A DNA stretch of 64,000 nt, taken from contig SCVN01000001.1 of assembly GCA_004296885.1 (NCBI GenBank), forward strand, positions 1 to 64,000, read 5' to 3'. Position 1 is the first letter of the stretch; each line of letters opens with the position of its first letter. Both the position numbers and the translations under genes were made by a program. Of this stretch, positions 8,867 through 14,910 are shown piece after piece. Source of the DNA: Nitrospirota bacterium. Its GTDB lineage: Bacteria; Nitrospirota; Nitrospiria; Nitrospirales; Nitrospiraceae. The notes under the pieces were generated by a model. That model saw only the letters and a list, made by a program, of their open reading frames with translations. It had not been told where the DNA came from and made no database searches.

Positions 8867-10207
8867 TCAGCAGCCCTTGAATTGCCGTGCCTCACACTGT
8901 CGCGCGAGTTGCTGGGCTTCAGCCAGTTGCGCGGGAGCCAGACGACGAGCGAATTGATCTCGCCTGTCTGCTCGGCGCTTCTGAGCTTCGCCTGTCGAGG
9001 CTGCTGCCCCGAGGCTGTACCACATGTACGCCCGCACATAGTCCTGCGGAACGCCATCGCCGTTTTCATACAGTACCCCGAGGTTGACTTTCGCCGATGC
9101 GTTCCCCTGCGCGATGGCTTTTTCGTACCACCGCCGCGCTGCCGCGTAATCCTGCGGCACGCCCTTTCCATTGTCATACAGCAACCCGAGATTGTACTGC
9201 GCCGATGCGTACCCCTGCGCAGCGGCTTTTTCGTACCACTGCCGCGCCATCGCGTAATCCTGCGGCACGCCGTTTCCCATGCTATACATCAACCCAAGGC
9301 TGTTCTGCGCCGACACATCTCCCTGCGCAGCGGCTTTCTCGTACCACTGCCGTGCCGTCGCATAATCTTGCGGCACGCCCTCTCCCTTGTCATACAACAC
9401 CCCGAGGTTGTTCTGTGCACTCGCGTTCCCCTGTGCGGCGGCTTTCTCATACCACTGCCGTGCCTTCACAAGATCCTGCGGCACGCCCTCCCCCTGGGCA
9501 TACAGCACCCCGAGGTTGAACTGCGCCGACGCGTTCCCCTGTGTGGCAGCTTTCTCATACCACTGCCGTGCCTTCACGAGATCCTGCGGTACGCCGTCTC
9601 CCAAGTCATAGCGATACCCTATTTCAACCTGTGCCCAAGCATCGCCCTGGGCTGCCTGCGCCTTCAGCCTTTGGATCTCTTCGGTCGAGAGGTCACTGGC
9701 TTGGGGCGAAGGCGTCTCTGTAGAAACTTGTCCCTCCTGCCGTTGTTGCTGTATCGCCTCCAACTGGGCTTCCAGACGTTTCAGACGCTCCTGTTGGGCT
9801 GCCACCGTATCCCGCACCCCGGAATCAACCTGGCGCGAGGCGAGTTGCTTCCGCACCTCCGCCAAATTCACATCTGCCTTGATCGTCAGCGTAAGCGTCA
9901 TGTGCTCATTCTCGAAACCGAACTTTTCCTTGGTGTCCTTGACCTGCATGACGGCTGAAGCAAACGAGGTGATCTTGTCCTTGGTGAGTTGGAAGTCTTT
10001 CACTTCCGACGCGCTCTCGATCAGCACGCCCGCTTGCTCCAGCACCTTGCGTTTGGCTTCGAGCAAGCAGCGCTGGCGGGCGTCGTCTTTGCTGTCGTGG
10101 TCGCCCAGGATGTAGGTGTGCGTGGCGGTGAAGGTTTTGACTTCAGCGGAAGCAATTGTAGGCAGGAAGAGCACCGCTAGGAGAGTGAAGACGGAAAGGG
10201 CACGCAT
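8867..10207 (-). CDS. exported Sel1-repeat (TPR-like) protein
   Basis: A 446-residue secreted protein. It starts with a signal peptide ending LFLPTIASA (about residue 21), followed by a domain of about 110 residues (TFTATHTYILGDHDSKDDARQRCLLEAKRKVLEQAG) that recurs in bacterial envelope proteins as a conserved N-terminal module, a short coiled coil (QERLKRLEAQLEAIQQQ), and six Sel1 repeats of 36 residues each with the core ARQWYEKAAAQG and GVPQDY. The repeats are also near-identical in DNA, as 108-bp tandem units at about 9040-9650, so copy number may vary. Sel1 proteins usually act as scaffolds for protein-protein contact. The start at 10207 replaces an upstream in-frame start because a promoter ends just before it. 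Confidence 0.85.
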   Translation of the reverse strand: MRALSVFTLLAVLFLPTIASAEVKTFTATHTYILGDHDSKDDARQRCLLEAKRKVLEQAGVLIESASEVKDFQLTKDKITSFASAVMQVKDTKEKFGFENEHMTLTLTIKADVNLAEVRKQLASRQVDSGVRDTVAAQQERLKRLEAQLEAIQQQRQEGQVSTETPSPQASDLSTEEIQRLKAQAAQGDAWAQVEIGYRYDLGDGVPQDLVKARQWYEKAATQGNASAQFNLGVLYAQGEGVPQDLVKARQWYEKAAAQGNASAQNNLGVLYDKGEGVPQDYATARQWYEKAAAQGDVSAQNSLGLMYSMGNGVPQDYAMARQWYEKAAAQGYASAQYNLGLLYDNGKGVPQDYAAARRWYEKAIAQGNASAKVNLGVLYENGDGVPQDYVRAYMWYSLGAAASTGEAQKRRADRRDQFARRLAPAQLAEAQQLARQCEARQFKGC

Positions 10208-10214
10208 GGGGCTA

Positions 10215-10243
10215 AGTATGACGAAGGAACCTACAACCGTCAA
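10215..10243 (-). promoter_or_regulatory. putative promoter of the Sel1 gene (leaderless)
   Basis: TTGACG (10243-10238) and CATACT (10220-10215) lie 17 bp apart on the minus strand. The ATG at 10207 starts seven bases after the -10 box and has no Shine-Dalgarno, so a leaderless message is expected. The -10 match is only moderate. Confidence 0.5.
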
Positions 10244-10299
10244 GGAAATGGGGGGGCGTCAGCATTGCTTTTGATGAGGAAGCCGCGTTTACCCCTTCG

Positions 10300-10329
10300 T
10301 TGACTGGCTGAAAACCCCTGTGCTAGACT
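10300..10329 (+). promoter_or_regulatory. promoter of tRNA-Val
   Basis: TTGACT (10300-10305) and TAGACT (10324-10329) with an 18-bp spacer. The tRNA 5' end is 10 bases after the -10 box. TAGACT recurs as a -10 box at 11636 and 30178 in this window. Confidence 0.7.
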
Positions 10330-10338
10330 CGCTCGCGT

Positions 10339-10413
10339 GGGCGATTAGCTCAGTGGTAGAGCGCTTCCTTCACACGGAAGAGGCCACAGGTTCGATACCT
10401 GTATCGCCCACCA
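10339..10413 (+). tRNA. tRNA-Val (CAC)
   Basis: A 75-nt cloverleaf. The acceptor stem GGGCGAT pairs with ATCGCCC, with discriminator A and an encoded CCA. The D-arm is TAGCTCAGTGGTAGAGC, the anticodon stem-loop CTTCC-TTCACAC-GGAAG has anticodon CAC, and the T-arm contains GGTTCGATACC. An array of short palindromic repeats follows. Confidence 0.95.
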
Positions 10414-10490
10414 CCCCGAACTTGTTTGGCGGGAGCGCGGTTAGCGCGATCCGCAGTGAGTCTCTTCTTTCCTGAGTCATTTTTCTGCCA

Positions 10491-10551
10491 AGCTCGCTCG
10501 TACCGGCCGCCCATACAATTGCTCTTGGCGGACGGAGAAAACCCTCCAGTG
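10491..10551 (+). repeat. covarying-stem repeat, copy R1
   Basis: Unit with stem CCGGCCGCC (10503-10511) and GGCGGACGG (10527-10535), 8 of 9 pairs, followed by the conserved tail AGAAAACCCTCCAGTG. The 5' flank CTCGCTCGTA is a diverged form of CTTCGCTTGAA seen in other copies. The stretch between tRNA-Val and this copy (10414-10490) holds a possible further, decayed unit and no gene. Confidence 0.6.
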
Positions 10552-10569
10552 ATCTCTTTCCTCTATATC

Positions 10570-10639
10570 TCGCTTCGCTTGAACCGGCGCCTTTTTATCG
10601 CTTTATCGAATTTGATGGCGCCGGAGAAAACCCTCCAGT
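10570..10639 (+). repeat. covarying-stem repeat, copy R2
   Basis: Flank CGCTTCGCTTGAA, perfect stem CCGGCGCC (10584-10591) with GGCGCCGG (10617-10624), an AT-rich loop containing TATCG twice, and the tail AGAAAACCCTCCAGT, identical to that of R1. Confidence 0.75.
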
Positions 10640-10659
10640 ATTTTTCCTCTATCCCGCCC

Positions 10660-10711
10660 GTCTTGCTGAACCGCCCCCTTCGATCAAATGGGGGCGGAGA
10701 GGTTCCTTTCC
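10660..10711 (+). repeat. covarying-stem repeat, copy R3 (short loop)
   Basis: Flank TCTTGCTGAA, perfect stem CCGCCCCC (10671-10678) with GGGGGCGG (10690-10697), a short 11-nt loop, and the diverged tail AGAGGTTCCTTTCC. Stem sequence differs from the other copies on both arms, so pairing is kept. Confidence 0.6.
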
Positions 10712-10729
10712 ACAAGTAATCTAATTCCC

Positions 10730-10787
10730 CCCACTACGTGTGAGCCGTCGGCTCACCATCGCGTTATCGTCATGAATCCGCGCCCAA
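10730..10787 (+). repeat. covarying-stem repeat, copy R4 (3' arm degenerate)
   Basis: The 5' half (flank CTACGTGTGAGCCGTCGGC, then TCACCATCG and TTATCGTCAT) closely matches copy R5 at 11497, but the 3' arm and tail are lost or replaced. R4 and R5 therefore flank the NTF2-like gene in direct orientation. The part 10788-10928 leads into that gene; I see nothing else in it. Confidence 0.6.
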
Positions 10788-10928
10788 GACCATCGTGAAG
10801 CGGGAAACCTGTTACACCCTCCGAATTGCAAATATGAGCCGGCGAGCCTATGATTCGCGGCAGATTCGCTCGAAATCGCCTGCTGCGCGCATTTTGAATG
10901 CATGGCCCTGAAACCATCGGAGCTCACC

Positions 10929-11468
10929 ATGGACAAGACCTATTCGGCATCCGAGCTCGCCATGATCAAGCTTCTCGAGAAGCACGTCAATGCCGAACTC
11001 CAAGGCGACTTGGAGACCACGATGGCAACTATGGCCGACAATCCTCACCTCCTCAATATCGCCAACATGATGGGCGGAAACGGATACGAGGGGGTCAGAA
11101 GCTTTTACAAGAATCATCTCGTCGGCAAATTCTTTCCACCTGACGTAACCATGAATCGCGTGTCCCTCACCGTTGGGACGAATCAAATCGTAGAAGAATT
11201 GGTCATAACGTTTACGCACACGACGGTGATTGATTGGTTACTCCCGGAGGTGGCCCCAACGGGCAAGAAGGTGGAAGTCGCCGTCGTCGTCATCGCCGGC
11301 ATTCAGGACGGCAAGATCACGCATGAGCATATCTATTGGGATCAGGCGAGCGTGTTAGTCCAGGTGGGCTTACTGGACCCAAAGAGTTTGCCCGTATGTG
11401 GTTCTGAGAGTGCCAGAAGACTACTGGATGCATCAGTGCCAAACAGAACTCTAAAGAAACGCTCATAA
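10929..11468 (+). CDS. NTF2-like (SnoaL-type) protein
   Basis: A 179-residue protein of the NTF2-like fold: an N-terminal helix pair (SELAMIKLLEKHVNAELQGD, then TMATMADNPHL), a middle YEGVRSFYKNHL segment and C-terminal strands (VEVAVVVIAGIQDGKITHEHIYWDQASVLVQVGLL). The DGKITHEHIYWDQAS strand is typical of the SnoaL/ester-cyclase-like group. The reaction cannot be deduced; members include cyclases, isomerases and non-catalytic partners. The last 25 residues look unconserved. The ATG at 10929 is preferred over 10902 because GGAG lies seven bases before it. The gene stands alone between two direct copies of a palindromic repeat, which is unusual. Confidence 0.75.
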   Translation: MDKTYSASELAMIKLLEKHVNAELQGDLETTMATMADNPHLLNIANMMGGNGYEGVRSFYKNHLVGKFFPPDVTMNRVSLTVGTNQIVEELVITFTHTTVIDWLLPEVAPTGKKVEVAVVVIAGIQDGKITHEHIYWDQASVLVQVGLLDPKSLPVCGSESARRLLDASVPNRTLKKRS

Positions 11469-11496
11469 GACCGTCTCTCTGGGACCGTCATACCGC

Positions 11497-11563
11497 ACTT
11501 CGTGTGAACCGTCGGCTCACCATCGTTTTATCGTCATTGACGCCGACGGAGAAACACCTCAGT
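11497..11563 (+). repeat. covarying-stem repeat, copy R5
   Basis: Flank CACTTCGTGTGAA, perfect stem CCGTCGGC (11509-11516) with GCCGACGG (11542-11549), loop with TTTTATCGTCATT, and tail AGAAACACCTCAGTTTG. It begins 29 bp after the stop codon of the NTF2-like gene and could also end its transcript. Confidence 0.75.
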
Positions 11564-11612
11564 TTGATCTTCTCATTTGTTTTCCTCTCCCCGTCCCAAA
11601 ACCTTGATTTGC

Positions 11613-11641
11613 TGGACAGAATCGGCCTTGTCGGCTAGACT
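11613..11641 (+). promoter_or_regulatory. promoter of the small lipoprotein gene
   Basis: TGGACA (11613-11618) and TAGACT (11636-11641) with a 17-bp spacer, upstream of the lipoprotein gene at 11696. Leader about 48 nt. Confidence 0.6.
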
Positions 11642-11695
11642 CCAGGACATACTGGTGAGAAAATCGATTCCTGTTCGAGACAGAGAGGTGATGCG

Positions 11696-12022
11696 ATGAA
11701 GAACCAGACCGTCATGGGACTCGTGATGATCCTGGCGTTGGTGGCCACTGCCTGTTCGAGAACCACCGAGATCAAGACCAACCAGACGACCATCTATTCC
11801 TCCATGGAAAGCACGGCCCTGGTCTATACGGACCCGGAAGGCACGTCGGCCGTCGACGACCATCCGCTCCGTTGGGTCGCCTTCTGGATGAGCCCCTTCG
11901 CCAATGCCTTCGATTATGCCTTCAACCGGCAGTGGTACAACCTGGCGTCCACCAGGCCCAATCTCTTCGGCTATACCGCCGAAGACGCCATGTTGCATTC
12001 GCAACGGCCCAGCGCATACTAA
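11696..12022 (+). CDS. small lipoprotein, function unknown
   Basis: A 108-residue predicted lipoprotein. The signal peptide ends in the lipobox LVATAC with Cys20. The mature part has a polar stretch (TTEIKTNQTTIYSSMESTALVYTDPEG) and an aromatic C-terminal half (HPLRWVAFWMSPFANAFDYAFNRQWYNLASTRPNLFGYTAED) that may be a membrane-associated amphipathic segment. I do not recognise the family. The ATG is preceded by GAGAGGTG five bases upstream. It is followed after 74 bp, including a 30-bp perfect palindrome, by a second lipoprotein gene in the same direction, so the two may be co-transcribed. Confidence 0.75.
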   Translation: MKNQTVMGLVMILALVATACSRTTEIKTNQTTIYSSMESTALVYTDPEGTSAVDDHPLRWVAFWMSPFANAFDYAFNRQWYNLASTRPNLFGYTAEDAMLHSQRPSAY

Positions 12023-12046
12023 CCTCCGCGACATCATGATTCGTCT

Positions 12047-12076
12047 AGGTCCGGTGGGCCATGGCCCACCGGACCT
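12047..12076. repeat. 30-bp perfect palindrome between two lipoprotein genes
   Basis: Arms AGGTCCGGTGGGCCA (12047-12061) and its exact reverse complement (12062-12076), with no spacer. No T-run follows on either strand, so it is not a standard intrinsic terminator. It could be an RNA stabiliser or processing hairpin, or a protein-binding site. Confidence 0.85.
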
Positions 12077-12096
12077 GGTCCACCCGACCAGTCTTC

Positions 12097-13275
12097 ATGA
12101 AGCCTCCTTTTCCTCACATTCCTCACAGGCTCGGAATCGCATCCCGAGGGTTGGCCGGCTGCACCCTGGCACTGAGCCTGCTGGTCAGCGGGTGCGCTGA
12201 GGAATTTGAGCACCGTGAATTGCCTCCCTCGGCCAGCGATCTGGTCCTGATGAAATCCGCGCACGTTTGTGGACCAAAGGCCGAGTTCTTGAAAACCCAC
12301 CAGGCGCTTCCGATCCAGACCGTCCCTTGGGGCGGGGGGGAAGAGCTGCGCATCCCGGCCGCCAAAAGCGAATCCCATGCGGAGGAATCCTACTTCTTCA
12401 ATGAAGAAGGGCTCTCGGTGGGCGTCTTGTTTACCTTCCCCAGCGGCCTCGACTTGAAGCCCTACCCCGTGCTCCGCATGACCCTGGAAGCCTTGAAGCC
12501 AGACGTAGAATTTTATATGAGTCTGGCCCAGGCGCCGAGCCGCGCCGATCTCGACTTCAGCACGCTCTACAAGACCGGCGATGAAAAAAGCACGACCCAG
12601 TACATCACGATGGGCCCGCCCGATACGGCCAGCCTGCTGATGGCCTCGGTCTCGATCGACACCTACGAAAGTCTATTGAGCCCCTACCGGAAGGAGTTTC
12701 TCAGCCGCGTCGCCATGAGCAGCAAGGGGAAGGGGGGGGCCAAAGCGGACGTCCGGGGCGCAGAGGATAAGGAACCCTTCGCGTCGTTACAGCAGTTTGC
12801 GCGGGGGGAAACGGCCCAACTGGCCTATTGCGGGCCCAGCGATCCGGCGGTCGCCGTCACCGCCTACGGGAAAGCCATCGCCGGCGGCTTCTCGGACAAG
12901 GCGATGCTGTCGGAGGCCCATCACAAGCTGGGGCTGGCGTTGAAGCGGCAGGGCCAACTGGACAAGGCGCGCGACGCGATGCAACAGTCGCTCACGGTCT
13001 ATCCCAACAGGCCGGAGGTGCTCAACAACCTCGGCGACGTGTACCGGGCCCAGGGCGACCAGAAAAAGGCCCTCGAAGCGTTCCAACGAGCCGTCACGCT
13101 CCGCCCGAACTATCCCATCGCGCGGTTCAACTTGGCCCAGGCGTATGAAACGATCAATCAGCGGCGGGCCGTCACCGAGTATGAAACGTACCTGGCGTTG
13201 GGAGAAGGGATTCCCGAGGAGGCCGAACGGGTCATGCAGGTCAAGAAACGCGTGGCGGAGTTGAAGAAACGCTGA
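12097..13275 (+). CDS. TPR-repeat lipoprotein
   Basis: A 392-residue predicted lipoprotein. The signal peptide ends in LLVSGC (Cys33), then comes a unique domain of about 190 residues with two cysteines outside the lipobox (HVCGPK, LAYCGPS) and a strand-rich part, a glycine-lysine linker (SSKGKGGAKADVRGAEDKE), and a C-terminal run of three TPR units (HKLGLALKRQGQLDKARDAM, LNNLGDVYRAQGDQKKALEAF, ARFNLAQAYE). TPR lipoproteins commonly serve as scaffolds in envelope complexes; no enzyme motif is visible. The ATG at 12097 gives a normal signal peptide; the earlier in-frame ATG at 12062 lies inside the palindrome and would add an odd N terminus. Confidence 0.8.
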   Translation: MKPPFPHIPHRLGIASRGLAGCTLALSLLVSGCAEEFEHRELPPSASDLVLMKSAHVCGPKAEFLKTHQALPIQTVPWGGGEELRIPAAKSESHAEESYFFNEEGLSVGVLFTFPSGLDLKPYPVLRMTLEALKPDVEFYMSLAQAPSRADLDFSTLYKTGDEKSTTQYITMGPPDTASLLMASVSIDTYESLLSPYRKEFLSRVAMSSKGKGGAKADVRGAEDKEPFASLQQFARGETAQLAYCGPSDPAVAVTAYGKAIAGGFSDKAMLSEAHHKLGLALKRQGQLDKARDAMQQSLTVYPNRPEVLNNLGDVYRAQGDQKKALEAFQRAVTLRPNYPIARFNLAQAYETINQRRAVTEYETYLALGEGIPEEAERVMQVKKRVAELKKR

Positions 13276-13295
13276 GGGGGACGCGGCCGGCCTTC

Positions 13296-13811
13296 CTACC
13301 GACGGATCAGTTCTTCCTGTTCCTGGAGCGTCTTGCAGTCGATGCAGAGCGTCGTGACGGGACGCGCTTTCAGCCGCTTGTAAGGGATGTCCCCCCCGCA
13401 GCTCTCGCAGATGCCGTAGACGTTGTGGGACATCCGATCGAGCGCCTCGTCGATCTTCTTGATCAGCTTCCGTTCGCGATCCTTCAACCGCAACAAAAAG
13501 TTCTGATCCATTTCTGCCGAGGCTTGGTCGCTGAGGTCCGGGAAAGTCTCGAATTCGGCCCGATTCGTCAGGGCCACCCCCGCTTCTCGCAGCAGCGCGG
13601 CCCGTTGTCGTTGGAGGTCCCGGCGGATATCGGGATATTTCCCCGCCGGTTTGGCGGTTTTCTTCGCGGGGCGTTTCGGAGCGCTCTTCGGAGCGGCCTT
13701 GCGGGCGGACGGGGCTGGCCGACGAGCCTTGGGCACCTTGGCAGCGGACTTCGCCGCGCGTTTGGGCGCGGCTCGTTTCTTCACCGGTTTGGAGGTTCGA
13801 CGTGTAGGCAT
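13296..13811 (-). CDS. DksA/TraR-type zinc-finger protein with lysine-rich N-terminal tail
   Basis: A 171-residue protein. Residues 1-57 are a Lys/Ala/Pro-rich basic tail (repeats such as KKRAAPKRAAKSAAK) like histone H1-like bacterial proteins. Residues 60-171 form a DksA-like unit: a coiled coil (DIRRDLQRQRAALLREAG and DFLL-type helix QNFLLRLKDRERKLIKKIDEAL) and a C4 zinc finger CESCGGDIPYKRL..CIDC. DksA binds RNA polymerase through its secondary channel to reset rRNA and stress promoters; the coiled-coil tip residues cannot be verified by eye. The basic tail suggests added DNA or RNA binding, which is inference. It is convergent with the TPR lipoprotein gene, 20 bp away. Confidence 0.85.
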   Translation of the reverse strand: MPTRRTSKPVKKRAAPKRAAKSAAKVPKARRPAPSARKAAPKSAPKRPAKKTAKPAGKYPDIRRDLQRQRAALLREAGVALTNRAEFETFPDLSDQASAEMDQNFLLRLKDRERKLIKKIDEALDRMSHNVYGICESCGGDIPYKRLKARPVTTLCIDCKTLQEQEELIRR

Positions 13812-13885
13812 GCAGGACTATAGCAGAGCGCGGAAATTTGCGTCAATGGAATCTCTGTCGGCGCGGGCGTCCTGCGCAACCATCG

Positions 13886-14488
13886 TTACAAATCCCGCCG
13901 CCCTTCGAGGGACTTGATCAGCGTCACTTCGTCCGCATATTCGATGTCCATCCCCACGGGAATCCCGTAGGCGATGCGGGAGACCTTCACGCCGAACGGT
14001 TTGATCAGCCTGGTGAGGTAGATGGCCGTGGCTTCGCCCTCGATCGTCGGGTTGGTCGCCAGGATCACTTCCTGCACGCCGCCGGCCTTCAGCCGGTCCG
14101 CCAACTCCTGCGCCCGGATGTCGGAAGGACCGACCCCGTCCAAGGGCGAGAGCGACCCCAGCAGGACATGATACAGGCCGCGGAATCCGCCGCTCCGCTC
14201 GATCGCATAGAGGGTGCTCGGCTCCTCCACCACGAGAATCTTCGTACTGTCCCGCTTGGGGTCGAGGCAAAACTCGCACAGCTCCCCCTCGGCGATGTTC
14301 CGGCACTGGCGGCAGAAGGCCAACCCTTCCTTGACGGCATGGATCGCATCGGCCAGACGCAGGGCTTCTTCCTGATCCGTCTTCAGAATGTGAAACGCCA
14401 GCCGCTGGGCGGTCTTCTGGCCGATGCCCGGCAGCCGGACCAGTTCGCGGATGAGTCGGGCGAGGAGCCCCTGTTGATCCATCGCCAT
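13886..14488 (-). CDS. recR: recombination protein RecR
   Basis: RecR acts with RecF and RecO to load RecA at gaps. The 200-residue protein has the N-terminal helix-hairpin-helix (LIRELVRLPGIGQKTAQRLAF), the C4 zinc finger CRQCRNIAEGELCEFC near residues 57-72, the Toprim domain (ILVVEEPSTLYAIERSG) and the Walker-B-like C-terminal EYADEVTLIKSLEGRRDL. It is the last gene of the dnaX-ybaB-recR group, the order known across many bacteria. A 95-bp spacer with an imperfect hairpin of short repeats separates it from ybaB. Confidence 0.95.
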   Translation of the reverse strand: MAMDQQGLLARLIRELVRLPGIGQKTAQRLAFHILKTDQEEALRLADAIHAVKEGLAFCRQCRNIAEGELCEFCLDPKRDSTKILVVEEPSTLYAIERSGGFRGLYHVLLGSLSPLDGVGPSDIRAQELADRLKAGGVQEVILATNPTIEGEATAIYLTRLIKPFGVKVSRIAYGIPVGMDIEYADEVTLIKSLEGRRDL

Positions 14489-14504
14489 AGCTACCAGGTC
14501 AGAA

Positions 14505-14582
14505 CGATGAATGATGAATGCGAAGTGCTAAATGAATTTGAAATCTCCGGAAATGCCATTCCGCATTCATACTTCATCATTA
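14505..14582. repeat. intergenic imperfect hairpin of short repeats (recR-ybaB)
   Basis: The left arm has AATGATGAATGCGAAGT and the right arm reads TTCCGCATTCATACTTCATCATT, its imperfect reverse complement with a 7-nt insertion. Each arm is itself built from short near-repeats of ATGAAT type. Function unknown; it may pause transcription or tune recR expression. Confidence 0.6.
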
Positions 14583-14583
14583 T

Positions 14584-14910
14584 TTACATCAGCCCCGGGA
14601 TGTTCAGTCCGCCGGTGACCGCTTTCATCTCTTCGGCCATCATGTCCCGAGACTTGTGCAGCGCATCGTTCGCCGCGGCAAGGACCAGGTCCTGCAACAT
14701 CTCGACGTCTCCGGATTTCACCACCTCCGGATCGATCTTGACGGCCACGATGTCCATGGCCCCGTTGGCCGTCACGGTGACCATCCCGCCGCCCGCGGTC
14801 CCGCTGACCTGCCTGGCCGCCGCCTGCTCCTGAATCTTGGCCATCTGCGCCTGCATGGCCTGGGCCTGTTTCATAATGTTGCCGATATTGCCGAACGGGT
14901 TTTTGCTCAT
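14584..14910 (-). CDS. ybaB: nucleoid-associated protein YbaB/EbfC
   Basis: A 108-residue DNA-binding protein of the YbaB/EbfC family, dimeric nucleoid-associated proteins usually encoded next to dnaX and recR. The sequence has the N-terminal helix (NIGNIMKQAQAMQAQMAKIQEQAA), the strand pair with VSGTAGGGMVTVTANG and the KIDPEVVKSGDVEMLQDLVLAAANDAL segment that define it. The ATG overlaps the dnaX stop codon by 4 nt, so translation is coupled to dnaX. Slightly Met/Gln-rich N terminus; length is normal. Confidence 0.95.
   Translation of the reverse strand: MSKNPFGNIGNIMKQAQAMQAQMAKIQEQAAARQVSGTAGGGMVTVTANGAMDIVAVKIDPEVVKSGDVEMLQDLVLAAANDALHKSRDMMAEEMKAVTGGLNIPGLM

Noticed and set aside
8728-9177. 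A 149-residue minus-strand frame at the end of the Sel1 gene
   Set aside because: It overlaps the Sel1 repeats in another frame and is Arg/Thr-rich without a domain.
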